Shown here one piece after another: positions 8,822 to 18,962 of a stretch of DNA of 64,000 nt. Under the pieces are notes generated by a model, which saw only the letters and a list, made by a program, of their open reading frames with translations, did no database searches and was not told the origin of the DNA. The translations under genes were made by a program, and so were the position numbers. Each line of letters starts with the position of its first letter. Position 1 is the first letter of the stretch. The stretch comes from Micromonospora_G sp044458865 (GTDB taxonomy: Bacteria > Actinomycetota > Actinomycetes > Mycobacteriales > Micromonosporaceae). The stretch is from the NCBI RefSeq assembly GCF_044458865.1, contig NZ_JBITIH010000030.1, positions 1-64,000 on the forward strand, in the 5' to 3' direction.

Positions 8822-9952
8822 TCAGTGTCCGTTGAAGGCGTCTCGCATGCGGGAGAAGAAGCCGCCCTGCTTGCTGAGTTCGGCGACCTCCTCGCCCCGG
8901 GTCTTGGCGAAGTCGCGCAGCATCCGTTCCTGGTCGGCGTCGAGCTTGGTCGGGGTTCGCACGTCCAGGTGGACGAAGAGGTCACCTCGGCCGGTGCCGC
9001 GCAGGTGCGGTACGCCACGGGCGCGCAGCCGGATGGTGCTGCCCGGCTGGGTGCCTGGTTTGACGTCGACGGGTTCGTCGCTGTCGAGGGTCTTGATGGT
9101 GAGTCGGGTGCCGAGGGCGGCGGCCGTCATCGGCACCGTGACGCGGCAGTGCAGGTCGTCGCCCTTGCGGGAGTAGACGTCGTGGGTTCGTTCGGAGATC
9201 TCGACGTAGAGGTCGCCGGCGGTGCCGCCACCGGGGCCGACCTCGCCCTGCTGGGCGAGACGGATCCGCATGCCGTCCTCGACCCCGGCCGGGATCTTGA
9301 CGGTGAGCGAGCGGCGGGTCCGGACCCGGCCGTCGCCGGCGCAGGTGGGGCAGGGGTTCGGGATGACGGTGCCGTAGCCCTGGCAGACGTTGCACGGCCG
9401 GGACGAGACGACCTGGCCGAGGAAGGTCCGCTGTACGGACTGCACCTCGCCGCGACCACCGCAGGCTTCGCAGGTGGCGAGGTGGGTTCCGGCTGCGGTG
9501 CCCGCTCCGGAACAGGTGGTGCAGAGTACGGCGGTGTCGACGGTGATCGGTGCCTCGACGCCGAAGGCGGTCTCGTCGAGGTCGAGTTCGAGTCGGAGGA
9601 TCGCGTCGGCACCGGGCCGGGTACGCGGTCGGGGTCCTCGGCTGCCGCCCGCGGCACCGAAGAAGGCGTCCATGATGTCCTGGAAGCCGACGAACGGGCC
9701 GGCGCCGCCGGCTCCCGCGCCGCCACCGCCGCCGGGGGCCAGGGGGTCCCCGCCGAGGTCGACGATCTGCCGCTTCTGTGTGTCGGACAGGACCTCGTAG
9801 GCGGCGTTGATGTCCTTGAACTTCTCGTGCGCCTCCGGGTCCGGATTGACGTCCGGGTGGAACTGCCGCGCCAGCTTGCGGTAGGCGCGCTTGATTTCGT
9901 CGTCGGAGGCCTCTCGGTTGACGCCGAGAATCCCGTAGTAGTCCTTGGCCAC
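8822..9952 (-). CDS. dnaJ: Chaperone protein DnaJ (type I J-protein)
   Basis: A 376-aa Hsp40 co-chaperone that stimulates DnaK ATPase and delivers unfolded clients. The J domain occupies residues 1-67 with HPD at 32-34 (LARQFHPDVN). A Gly-rich region follows (about 73-95), then four CxxCxGxG zinc motifs with cysteines near 144/147, 161/164, 187/190 and 201/204, then two C-terminal substrate-binding beta domains. The GTG at 9952 gives the usual start (VAKDYYGILGV); an ATG 18 nt upstream in the same frame is an alternative. The gene follows hrcA with a 154-nt gap. This pairing with HrcA marks it as the second, HrcA-controlled dnaJ of actinobacteria, distinct from the dnaK-grpE-dnaJ-hspR copy. 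Confidence 0.96.
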   Translation of the reverse strand: MAKDYYGILGVNREASDDEIKRAYRKLARQFHPDVNPDPEAHEKFKDINAAYEVLSDTQKRQIVDLGGDPLAPGGGGGAGAGGAGPFVGFQDIMDAFFGAAGGSRGPRPRTRPGADAILRLELDLDETAFGVEAPITVDTAVLCTTCSGAGTAAGTHLATCEACGGRGEVQSVQRTFLGQVVSSRPCNVCQGYGTVIPNPCPTCAGDGRVRTRRSLTVKIPAGVEDGMRIRLAQQGEVGPGGGTAGDLYVEISERTHDVYSRKGDDLHCRVTVPMTAAALGTRLTIKTLDSDEPVDVKPGTQPGSTIRLRARGVPHLRGTGRGDLFVHLDVRTPTKLDADQERMLRDFAKTRGEEVAELSKQGGFFSRMRDAFNGH

Positions 9953-10106
9953 TGTGTTCCGTGTCCCCATGTCAGTCGTGCCGTCCGCCGGTCGTCAGGT
10001 CAACTTTGTCGATCAGTTCGCGTCGGTGCTTCCCGCTACTCCGACGCATCGGTTCCTATCCCGGGCGCTCAGGTTCCGCGCCGCGCCGCCCGCCGCACCG
10101 GCACCA

Positions 10107-11129
10107 TCAGTTCTGCGCCAGTAGATCGCCCACGTACCGGGCCACGGCGCGTACGGTCGCGATGGTGCCGGGGTAGTCCATCCGGGTTGGCCCGAGCACT
10201 CCGAGCCCGCCGAGGATGGTGTTGCCGGTGCCGTACCCGGTGCTCACGACCGAGGCGGCCCGCAGGTTGTCGATTTCGTTCTCGTCGCCGATCCGAATGC
10301 GCAGCGTACTGGGTTCGACCTCGCCGAAGAGCTTGAGCAGGATGACTTCCTCCTCCAGCGCTTCGAGGATCGGCCGCAGCGAACCCTGGAAGTCGAGCAG
10401 GCCGCCACGGGTCAGGTTGGCGGTCCCGGCGAGTGCGATCCGTTCCTCGTGCCGTTCGACGAGGGTTTCCAGCAGCACCGTCGCGAGTGTCGCCATGGCC
10501 GGGCGCAGTTCCGGGGTCACCTCGTCGACCAACGCCTGAACCAGTGGTGGGGTTTCGGAGAGGCGGGTGCCGACGAGCTTCTCGTTGACCAGCCGGCGGA
10601 GGTCGGTGACGTCGTCGGCGAGCAGTGGCGCGGGCATCTCGACCAGGCGCTGTTCGACCCGGCCGGTGTCGGCGATCATGACGAACATGAGCCGCGTGGT
10701 GGAGATCGGCACCAGTTCCAGGTGTCGTACGGAGGAGCGGGCCAGGCTCGGGTACTGGACCACGGCGACCTGCCGGGTGAGCTGGGCGAGCAGGCGTACG
10801 GTGCGGTGCACGACGTCGTCGAGGTCGACCGCACCTGCCAGGAAGCGTTCGATGGCCCGGCGCTCAGCCGGGGTGAGCGGCTTGACCCGGGAGAGGCGGT
10901 CGACGAAGAGTCGGTAGCCACGGTCGGTGGGGACCCGGCCGGCGCTGGTGTGCGGCTGCCGGATGTAGCCCTCTTCTTCGAGCACGGCCATGTCGTTGCG
11001 GACGGTGGCCGGCGAGACGCCGAGCTGGTGTCGCTCGACGAGGGCTTTGCTGCCGACGGGCTCCTGGGTGGAGACGTAGTCCTCCACGATCGCACGCAGG
11101 ACGTCGAGCTTGCGGTCGTCGAGACCCAT
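10107..11129 (-). CDS. hrcA: Heat-inducible transcription repressor HrcA
   Basis: A 340-aa repressor of class I heat-shock genes that binds CIRCE operators. The N-terminal winged helix (residues 1-75) starts MGLDDRKLDVLRAIVEDYV and includes GVSPATVRNDMAVLEEEGYI, the recognition helix, followed by HTSAGRVPTDRGYRLFVD, an HrcA signature. The C-terminal part (LLDFQGSLRPILEALEEE, ending ARYVGDLLAQN) matches the GAF-like regulatory domain. The ATG at 11129 has the strong site GGAGGTGG just upstream; the longer open frame to 11336 crosses the operator and is not used. The CIRCE element is 49 bp upstream, so hrcA is autoregulated together with dnaJ. Confidence 0.97.
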   Translation of the reverse strand: MGLDDRKLDVLRAIVEDYVSTQEPVGSKALVERHQLGVSPATVRNDMAVLEEEGYIRQPHTSAGRVPTDRGYRLFVDRLSRVKPLTPAERRAIERFLAGAVDLDDVVHRTVRLLAQLTRQVAVVQYPSLARSSVRHLELVPISTTRLMFVMIADTGRVEQRLVEMPAPLLADDVTDLRRLVNEKLVGTRLSETPPLVQALVDEVTPELRPAMATLATVLLETLVERHEERIALAGTANLTRGGLLDFQGSLRPILEALEEEVILLKLFGEVEPSTLRIRIGDENEIDNLRAASVVSTGYGTGNTILGGLGVLGPTRMDYPGTIATVRAVARYVGDLLAQN

Positions 11130-11177
11130 TCTCCACCTCCCTACGACCCGGGTCGGGGCAGCGCCCGGCCCCCCAGT

Positions 11178-11204
11178 CTGGCACTCGACTGTAACGAGTG
11201 CCAG
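11178..11204. promoter_or_regulatory. CIRCE operator (HrcA binding site)
   Basis: CTGGCACTC, a 9-nt spacer and GAGTGCCAG form a perfect 9-bp inverted repeat with the canonical spacing. The usual consensus is TTAGCACTC-N9-GAGTGCTAA; both outer positions here are changed to CTG/CAG symmetrically, so dyad symmetry is kept. It lies immediately upstream of hrcA. Confidence 0.95.
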
Positions 11205-11382
11205 TCTACGACGTGGGTTCGGCTGGTCGCGATGATCAACCTCGCGCCGGGCCGAAGATCTTGAATGACTGCTGGACGGTAACTGACTCTCTGTCGGCAT
11301 AGCAGCTTCAGTCGGCAATTGTCCAGAGAAAGTCACCGCTGGTCAGTGGCGTCGTTTGATTGGTGCCCCTACCGTGACCTCC

Positions 11383-11979
11383 ATGACTGAACCACCTCGC
11401 CCGCCCGGAGACAACGGCCCCGGCGGCAACCAGCCGGAACCGCCGACCACTCCGTTCACTTCCCCCGGCTCGTACTCGAGTCCCGGCGAGGCCCCATACG
11501 CCCCGCCGCCGGCCGCCCCGCAGTACGGCGCGCCGCCCACCTCCGGGGGCGGCTACCCGCCTCCCGGTGCCTACCCGCCCCCCGGTGGTTACCCCCCGGG
11601 CGGCTACTACGGCGGCCCGGCCCCGGCCGGCTTCGCCAACGGCGAGGAGCGGACCTGGGCTCTCGTCGCCCACTTCGGCGGCGCCGCGGGTGCCTTCGTC
11701 AGCGGCGGCGTGGCCGGCTGGATCGCCCCGCTGGTCGCGTTCCTGGCCAAGGGGAACACCTCCCCGACCGTACGGGCGCACTCGCTGACCGCACTGAACT
11801 TCCAGGTGCTCTGGTCGATCATCGGTGTGGTCGGGTACGTCCTCCTCTGCATCGTCGTCGGCATCGTCGGCGTACTCGCCGCCTGGGCGCTCGGAACGAT
11901 CTTCGGAGTCATCGCCGGGATCAAGGCGACCAACGGGGAGTACTACAAGTACCCGATGTCACCAAGCTGGATCAAGTAA
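11383..11979 (+). CDS. DUF4870 domain membrane protein with Pro/Gly-rich N terminus
   Basis: A 198-aa membrane protein. The first 80 residues are a disordered Pro/Gly/Tyr-rich tail with PPPGGYPPGGYYGG-type repeats. The DUF4870 domain follows (EERTWALVAHFGGAAGAF, then KGNTSPTVRAHSLTALNFQ) with three hydrophobic segments (about 98-118, 135-155, 158-178). The domain is widespread in Gram-positive bacteria; its function is not established. ATG 11383 is preferred to the TTG nine codons earlier because the family begins MTEPPRPP-like here. It is divergent from hrcA with the CIRCE operator in between, so heat-shock control on this side is possible but not shown. Confidence 0.88.
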   Translation: MTEPPRPPGDNGPGGNQPEPPTTPFTSPGSYSSPGEAPYAPPPAAPQYGAPPTSGGGYPPPGAYPPPGGYPPGGYYGGPAPAGFANGEERTWALVAHFGGAAGAFVSGGVAGWIAPLVAFLAKGNTSPTVRAHSLTALNFQVLWSIIGVVGYVLLCIVVGIVGVLAAWALGTIFGVIAGIKATNGEYYKYPMSPSWIK

Positions 11980-11991
11980 CGGATCACGAGC

Positions 11992-12033
11992 ACGGAACGG
12001 GGTCGGGCACGACCACCCGGCCCCGTTCTCCGT
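11992..12033. terminator. Bidirectional terminator between DUF4870 gene and hemW
   Basis: GAACGGGGTCGGG (11995-12007) pairs with CCCGGCCCCGTTC (12016-12028), with one T-G wobble and an 8-nt loop, extended by ACGG/CCGT at the base. It sits between convergent gene ends. Confidence 0.8.
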
Positions 12034-12047
12034 CATCCGGCCAGCGG

Positions 12048-13271
12048 CTACGGCAGCAGGTCGCGTACCACCGCGTCGGCGAGCAGACGGCCGCGCAGGG
12101 TCAGCACCGCGCGGCCGTCGGCGTACTCCGCCGGGTCGAGCAGCCCGTCGGCGAGCGCCCGCGCCGCGCCGACCCGACCCGGGTCGTCCAGCGCGGTCAG
12201 CGGCAGGCCGGACGCCAACCGCAGTCGCAACATCACGTCCTCCATGTGCTGATCGTCCCCGGTGAGCACCTCCCGGGCGTGGCCCGGAGACTCACCGGCT
12301 GCCAGCCGGGCCGCGTACGCGCTGGGGTGCTTGACGTTCCACCAGCGCACCCCACCGACGTGGCTGTGCGCCCCCGGACCGAGGCCCCACCAGTCACCGC
12401 CGGTCCAGTAGAGCAGGTTGTGCCGGCACCGACCGGCCGCCGTCCGGGACCAGTTCGAAACCTCGTACCAGGAGAAACCAGCCGCACCGAGGGCGGCCTC
12501 GGCGGCCAGGTAGCGGTCCGCCGCCACGTCGTCACTGGGGTACGGCAGCTCCCCGCGCCGCATCCGGCCGGCGAGCCGGGTGCCGTCCTCCACGATCAGG
12601 GCGTACGCGCTGACGTGGTCGACCCCGGCCTCGGTCACCGCCGCCAACGAGGCGGCGAAGTCCTCCGCGCTCTCCCCCGGCGTGCCGTAGATCAGGTCCA
12701 GGTTGACGTGGTCGAACCCGGCGTCGCGCGCCTCCAGCGCCGCCTGGACCGCCCGTCCCGGGGTGTGCTTGCGGTCCAGCAGCGCGAGCACACCGGGGGC
12801 GGCCGACTGCATACCCAGCGAGATCCGGGTGTATCCGGCGGCCCGCAGTGTCTTCAGCGACTCCGGCGTCACCGACTCCGGATTCGCCTCGGTGGTGACC
12901 TCCGCGTCGGCGGCGAGCCCCCAGGTCCGGTCGATCCCGTCCAGGATCCGGGCCAGCTCGTCGGCGGGGAGCAGGGTCGGGGTGCCGCCACCGACGAAAA
13001 CGGTGTCGACCCGGGCCGGCGGTCGCTCCCCCAGCACCCGTCCGGCCAACGCCAGCTCCGCCAGGACCGAGTCGGCGTAGCCGTCCCGAGCACCCCCGCC
13101 GCCAAGCTCGGTGGCGGTGTAGGTGTTGAAGTCGCAGTACCCGCACCGGCTGGCGCAGAACGGCACGTGCACGTACACCCCGAAGCCTCGGGCGCCGACA
13201 GCGGCGAGGGCGGCAGGGGGCAGCGAACCGTCGACGGGTACGGGTTCACCTTCGGGGAGCAGACCGGGCAT
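12048..13271 (-). CDS. hemW: Radical SAM heme chaperone HemW
   Basis: A 407-aa radical SAM protein that binds heme and is thought to insert it into respiratory enzymes; it was formerly misnamed coproporphyrinogen III oxidase HemN. The [4Fe-4S] cluster motif is C39-x3-C43-x2-C46 in VPFCASRCGYCDF, and the extra conserved Phe-Asn that follows is typical of HemW. Other family features are VFVGGGTPTLL, EANPES, ISLGMQS and the C-terminal HemN-like domain containing WSRTAAGRCRHNLLYW and GLGPGAHSHV. It keeps its usual place next to the hrcA-dnaJ genes, although the DUF4870 gene separates them in the opposite orientation. It is divergent from the enoyl-CoA hydratase gene with only 17 bp between starts. 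Confidence 0.95.
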   Translation of the reverse strand: MPGLLPEGEPVPVDGSLPPAALAAVGARGFGVYVHVPFCASRCGYCDFNTYTATELGGGGARDGYADSVLAELALAGRVLGERPPARVDTVFVGGGTPTLLPADELARILDGIDRTWGLAADAEVTTEANPESVTPESLKTLRAAGYTRISLGMQSAAPGVLALLDRKHTPGRAVQAALEARDAGFDHVNLDLIYGTPGESAEDFAASLAAVTEAGVDHVSAYALIVEDGTRLAGRMRRGELPYPSDDVAADRYLAAEAALGAAGFSWYEVSNWSRTAAGRCRHNLLYWTGGDWWGLGPGAHSHVGGVRWWNVKHPSAYAARLAAGESPGHAREVLTGDDQHMEDVMLRLRLASGLPLTALDDPGRVGAARALADGLLDPAEYADGRAVLTLRGRLLADAVVRDLLP

Positions 13272-13288
13272 GCGACTAGTGTGCCGGC

Positions 13289-14074
13289 ATGACCGCAGCC
13301 CCTGACACGCTCGTCCGGGTGTCGACGGCGTCCGGGGTGACCACGCTCACCCTGGACAGCCCGCACAACCGCAACGCGCTCTCCACACCGCTGATGAACC
13401 AGCTCCTCGCCGCGCTCACCGAGGCTGTGACGGACGACACCGTACGGGCAGTGGTCCTGACCCACACCGGGCCGGTCTTCTGCTCCGGCGCCGACCTCAA
13501 GGAGACCGCGGCGGCGTATGCCAGCGGCTCCGTACCGGCCGGCAAGCTCGGCGAGGTGCTCGCCGCCCTCTGGGAGTGCCCGAAACCGGTACTGGCCCGG
13601 GTCGCCGGTCCGGCCCGCGCCGGCGGCCTGGGGTTGATCGCCGCCGCCGACATCGCCGTCTGTACGTCGGACGCCACCTTCGCCTTCACCGAGGTACGGA
13701 TCGGGGTGATCCCGGCGGTGATCTCCGCGACCGTACTGCCCCGGTTGCAGCCCCGGGCCGCCGCCGAGCTCTACCTGACCGGGGAGACCTTCGACGGCGA
13801 CCGGGCCGAACGGATCGGGCTGGTCAGCCGGGCGGTGCCGGCCGACGCGCTGGACCAGACCGTGGCCGCGTACTGCGCGGCCCTGGTCCGAGGCGCTCCC
13901 GGTGCCCTGGCCGGGACGAAGGAGCTGCTGCGCCGGCCCGCCGGGACGGACCTCCGGGCCGACGTGGCCGAACTGGGCGCCATTTCGACCGGTTACTTCC
14001 TCTCCGAGGAAGGGCGGGAGGGAATCGCGGCGTTCCGCGAGAAACGGCCGGCTCGTTGGGTACCCGGGGCCTGA
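13289..14074 (+). CDS. Enoyl-CoA hydratase/isomerase family protein
   Basis: A 261-aa crotonase-fold protein, probably hydrating 2-enoyl-CoA or a related acyl-CoA in fatty acid or branched-chain amino acid breakdown. The oxyanion-hole segments are VFCSGADLKE (about residues 66-75) and the Gly-rich RAGGLGLIAAADIAV (about 110-124). The expected catalytic region EVRIGVIPAVIS follows. A motif PHNRNALSTPLM occupies the usual N-terminal CoA-binding place. The Arg-Ala in PARAGGLGL replaces the more common Ala-x-Gly-Gly-Gly, so the exact reaction is uncertain. GTG-free start at ATG 13289, in a 17-bp divergent gap with hemW, so the two promoters must overlap the coding starts. Confidence 0.88.
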   Translation: MTAAPDTLVRVSTASGVTTLTLDSPHNRNALSTPLMNQLLAALTEAVTDDTVRAVVLTHTGPVFCSGADLKETAAAYASGSVPAGKLGEVLAALWECPKPVLARVAGPARAGGLGLIAAADIAVCTSDATFAFTEVRIGVIPAVISATVLPRLQPRAAAELYLTGETFDGDRAERIGLVSRAVPADALDQTVAAYCAALVRGAPGALAGTKELLRRPAGTDLRADVAELGAISTGYFLSEEGREGIAAFREKRPARWVPGA

Positions 14075-14254
14075 GCAGCGCAGAACGGCATTTCACACCG
14101 GTACGGATCAGGTGAAAAACCGATGAGCACAGGTTTACCGCAAGAACAAGGCTGGCGGTGGGTACGGACCCGGCACGTACGCTAGGCCCTGTTCCGCCGA
14201 GCACCGGCCCGTCCGGACGGCGGTAAGCGGGCCTGGCCGGTCGACAAGCGGGGG

Positions 14255-15115
14255 GTGCGGGTGCGGACTCGAGCGATGGTGGCCGCTGGCGTGGCGCTGG
14301 CGGCGGTCGCCGCCTTCGGGGTCTACCTCGGGTCACGCGAGATCGTCGGCAAGCTGCCGCTGCCAACGGTCCAGGGCTGCACCGTCCAGGCCGATGGCCA
14401 GGTCAACCTGAACCCGGAGCAGATGGCGAACGCGGCCACGATCGCCGCGATCGGAGTCCAGCGCAAGATGCCGGAGCAGGCCGTGGTGGTCGCCCTGGCA
14501 ACCGCCTTCCAGGAGTCCAGGTTGGAGAACCTGGCCGGCGGCGACCGTGACTCGATCGGACTGTTCCAGCAACGCCCCAGCCAGGGTTGGGGCACCCCGG
14601 AGGAGATCCGGGACCCGCGCTACGCGGCGAAGAAGTTCTACGCCGCACTGAAGAAGGTGAAGGGCTGGGAGGCGATGCGGGTCACCGACGCCGCCCAGCG
14701 GGTGCAGCGGTCGGCCTTCCCCGAGGCGTACGAGAAGTGGGCCGACGAGTCGGCCGTACTCACCCGGGCGCTGCTGGGGAACGCGACCGGTGCGGTCGCC
14801 TGCACCGTCGGCTCCGAACCGCTGCTGCGCGGTGCCGCCGCGGCGGCGGCCCTGACGCACGGGCTGAACCTGGACTGGGGCAAGTTGCAGACCACGGTGC
14901 CGGCCGAGCTGACCGGCCTCGCGGTGCCGGCCGCCAACCTCCAGACCGGCTGGCGCTACGCCCACTGGCTGGTCTCACACGCCAGGGACAACGGCGTGAA
15001 GCGGGTCAGCTTCGAGAATCTGGAGTGGACCGCCGACGACGGGACGTGGGCCCCGGTCGAGAACGGTTCGGCCAACTCGGCCCTCGTCGTCGCCGAGGTC
15101 TACGCCGAGGGATGA
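14255..15115 (+). CDS. Membrane-anchored protein with lysozyme-like fold signature
   Basis: A 286-aa protein of no firmly recognised family. An N-terminal hydrophobic segment (about residues 7-25, MVAAGVALAAVAAFGVYLGS) should anchor or secrete it. The following domain shows AIGVQRKMPEQAVVVALATA, FQESRLENLAGGD, SIGLFQQRPSQGWG and DPRYAAKKFYAAL. These resemble the Glu-Ser and GLxQ elements of transglycosylase or goose-lysozyme-like folds, with Glu in FQESRLEN as the candidate acid. The C-terminal part (about 195-286, THGLNLDWGKLQTTVPAELT; GWRYAHWLVSHA) is unfamiliar. Start GTG 14255; GTG 14261 is an alternative. Similar actinobacterial proteins are often annotated only as hypothetical. A role in peptidoglycan turnover is inference from the fold signature. 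Confidence 0.65.
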   Translation: MRVRTRAMVAAGVALAAVAAFGVYLGSREIVGKLPLPTVQGCTVQADGQVNLNPEQMANAATIAAIGVQRKMPEQAVVVALATAFQESRLENLAGGDRDSIGLFQQRPSQGWGTPEEIRDPRYAAKKFYAALKKVKGWEAMRVTDAAQRVQRSAFPEAYEKWADESAVLTRALLGNATGAVACTVGSEPLLRGAAAAAALTHGLNLDWGKLQTTVPAELTGLAVPAANLQTGWRYAHWLVSHARDNGVKRVSFENLEWTADDGTWAPVENGSANSALVVAEVYAEG

Positions 15116-15132
15116 CCCGACCGGGCGTACGG

Positions 15133-15777
15133 TCAGCCGGAGACACCGGCGGTCCGACGGACCACCCGTTCGCGTAGGTGCTCGGGAAGTTCCGGCACGT
15201 CAAGCAGGCGCGGCAACAGCTCCGGGCTGGTGTTGAGGGCCCGGAACGCCTCACCGACGGTGACCCCGTGCGCCGGCCGGTGCACCACCGTCACCAGATC
15301 ACCCGCGCCGACCTCGCCGTCGCGGAGCACCCGCAGGTACGCCCCGGGAAAGGCACGGGCGGTGAACCGTTTGATCAGGTCCTGTACGTCCCAGAAGCCG
15401 GCGAAGGTTCGACAGGGCGTACGCGGCTGGCTCACTTCGAGCAGCGCGCCGCCGACCTCCCAACGCTCGCCGATCACCGCACCGGTCACGTCGACGCCGT
15501 CGGTGGAGAGGTTCTCGCCGAACCCGCCCGGTGGGATCTCCCGCCCCAGTTCCTCCGACCACCAGGCGGCGTCCTCCCGCGCGTACGAGTAGACCGCCTT
15601 GTCCGGCCCACCGTGGACCGAGGTCTCGGCGACGAAGTCACCGGCCACGCCCTGCGCGTGCAGCCCCACCCGGCCCGGTACCGGTCGCTTGTCGATCCCG
15701 CTGCGTCCGCTCGGATCCCCAGCCCAGGGGGCCACGGTCACGACGGCCAGGTTCACCGATGCCACTCTCCCCGTCAT
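15133..15777 (-). CDS. MOSC domain-containing protein (YiiM-like)
   Basis: A 214-aa MOSC domain protein. The domain carries a conserved Cys in QPRTPCRTFAGFW that in characterised family members binds or transfers sulfur or the molybdenum cofactor; YiiM-type proteins are linked to reduction of N-hydroxylated compounds. Other family features are KRPVPGRVGLHAQGVAGD, HGGPDKAVYSYAREDAAWW and FGENLSTDGVDVTGAVIGE. There is no iron-sulfur domain attached, so a partner reductase would be needed. ATG at 15777 is used; the longer frame runs through a terminator stem. The stop is 17 bp from the stop of the convergent lysozyme-like gene. Confidence 0.9.
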   Translation of the reverse strand: MTGRVASVNLAVVTVAPWAGDPSGRSGIDKRPVPGRVGLHAQGVAGDFVAETSVHGGPDKAVYSYAREDAAWWSEELGREIPPGGFGENLSTDGVDVTGAVIGERWEVGGALLEVSQPRTPCRTFAGFWDVQDLIKRFTARAFPGAYLRVLRDGEVGAGDLVTVVHRPAHGVTVGEAFRALNTSPELLPRLLDVPELPEHLRERVVRRTAGVSG

Positions 15778-15816
15778 GAAGGACAGCCTACGACGCCACC
15801 GGTGACGGCATACGGA

Positions 15817-15861
15817 CACGGCAGGGGCGCCGGACCGGATCGGTCGGGCGCCCCTGCCGTG
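15817..15861. terminator. Strong stem-loop downstream of the GlsB-type gene
   Basis: A perfect 15-bp stem (CACGGCAGGGGCGCC with GGCGCCCCTGCCGTG) encloses a 15-nt loop that itself contains GACCG/CGGTC. It lies after the stop of the membrane protein gene at 15884 and before the MOSC gene, so it separates their transcripts. Confidence 0.85.
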
Positions 15862-15883
15862 CGTACGGGAGTGGGTACGGGGA

Positions 15884-16165
15884 TCAGTAGCGGCTGACGC
15901 TGCGCCGGCCGCCGACACCGGCCACGATGGCCACCGCGATCGCCGCGACGACCACCTGGACCAACAGCTCACGCCAGTCGATGCCGGCGGTCTCGGTGGC
16001 GATACCCGCGGCCCGGGCGATCACCGTACCGAGGAGGGCGGCGCCGACGCCGATCAGCATGTGCAGCCACATCGGCATGTTCTGCCGGCCCGGCACGACC
16101 AGGCGGCCGAGCGCACCGACGATGAGGCCAACAATAAGGGCGGTGATGATACCGAGAACAGTCAT
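15884..16165 (-). CDS. GlsB/YeaQ/YmgE family stress-response membrane protein
   Basis: A 93-aa protein with three hydrophobic segments, beginning MTVLGIITALIVGLIVGALG and continuing GRLVVPGRQNMPMWLHMLIG and a last segment VVVAAIAVAIVAGVGG. The family (transglycosylase-associated protein, GlsB/YeaQ/YmgE) is small, integral to the inner membrane and linked to general stress, but its biochemical role is unknown. The ATG at 16165 has AGGAG upstream; the open frame extends further but without family sequence. It is flanked by a strong terminator downstream, so it is probably monocistronic. Confidence 0.92.
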   Translation of the reverse strand: MTVLGIITALIVGLIVGALGRLVVPGRQNMPMWLHMLIGVGAALLGTVIARAAGIATETAGIDWRELLVQVVVAAIAVAIVAGVGGRRSVSRY

Positions 16166-16246
16166 CGGTCGTCTCCTACTCGGATCGGTCACACCTTGTC
16201 GTGTGGTGACGGCATAGTGCCCGACCGCCGGAAAATTCAAACCGAC

Positions 16247-16773
16247 TCAGAGCCCGAGTTGTCGCGCCGCCGCCCGAACGGCCGCATCCATCGTTTCGAA
16301 GGCCAAAGGGGGAGGATCCGCCAACGGGAACCAGGTCATGCCCGACGACTCCGCCGGGTCGAGCCGGATCTCGTCGCCGGCCCCGATCGTGGCCAGGTAG
16401 AACATGTCCAGTACGGGCAGCGTCTCGCCCTGGTAGTCGTAGCCGCCGACGTACATGCCGACAAAGGCGCCGAGCGTCACCTCGACCCCGAGTTCCTCGC
16501 GTCCCTCCCGGACCGCCGCGACCTCGGGGTGCTCCCACCCGTCGCAGAAGCCGCCCGGGGTCTCCCAGAGCCCGGACCGGGGCTCGGCGGCTCGGCGCAG
16601 GGCCAGGAACCGGGGCGTGACCGGGTCACCGTCGAGCAGGATCAGGCTGGCGGTCGGGCGGGCGTTGACAAAGAGGGCATAACCGCAGGAGCCGCAGACC
16701 GTGGGCGGGGCGCCGGCCAGCGGCGCCCCGCAACGCGGGCAGAACGAGGCGTCCGGCCCGTACGTCCGCGGTG

Positions 16774-16777
<4 letters not shown>
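16247..16777 (-). CDS. NUDIX hydrolase with N-terminal zinc ribbon
   Basis: A 176-aa pyrophosphohydrolase. Two CxxC pairs, CPRCGAPL and CGSCGY (residues 13-33), form a zinc ribbon like that of NADH pyrophosphatases. The Nudix box follows as GGFCDGWEHPEVAAVREGRE then ELGV (about residues 75-98), matching G-x5-E-x7-R-E-x2-E-E-x-G. The C-terminal part (MFYLATIGAGDEIRLDPAES) is typical of the fold. The substrate is uncertain; ADP-ribose or a nucleoside diphosphate derivative is possible. Its GTG start overlaps the lepA stop as GTGA (16777-16774), so it is translationally coupled to lepA. Confidence 0.92.
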
Positions 16778-18669
<1,892 letters not shown>

Positions 18670-18849
18670 GGCGGTCCGTTCTAATCGGGCTGGCGAGCCG
18701 GTCGGGCTGGCAAGCTGCTGCTCTTCTTCGGGCTGGGTCGGACTGGTCGGCGGTCCGCGACGGCGCGGTGGGCGGTACGCGGCGCCGACCACTCTCTATG
18801 ATCCCATGCCCTCGGGGAACCCCGCCGCAGCCCGTCCGTTCACCCCGAC

Positions 18850-18916
18850 CGGAACGCCCGCCGGAGCGGAGCGGAACGCCCGACCGACCGGAACGCCCGT
18901 CGGAACGGAACGCCCG
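18850..18916. repeat. Short direct repeats CGGAACGCCCG (four copies) upstream of lepA
   Basis: Copies begin at 18850, 18872, 18889 and 18906 in the 293-bp space between lepA and the DUF4240 gene. No gene is supported in this gap; the rest is Pro/Arg-type high-GC sequence. Confidence 0.7.
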
Positions 18917-18962
18917 CACGGCCGACCGGCCGACCGGCGAGATGGAGCCGGACGGCAACGGG

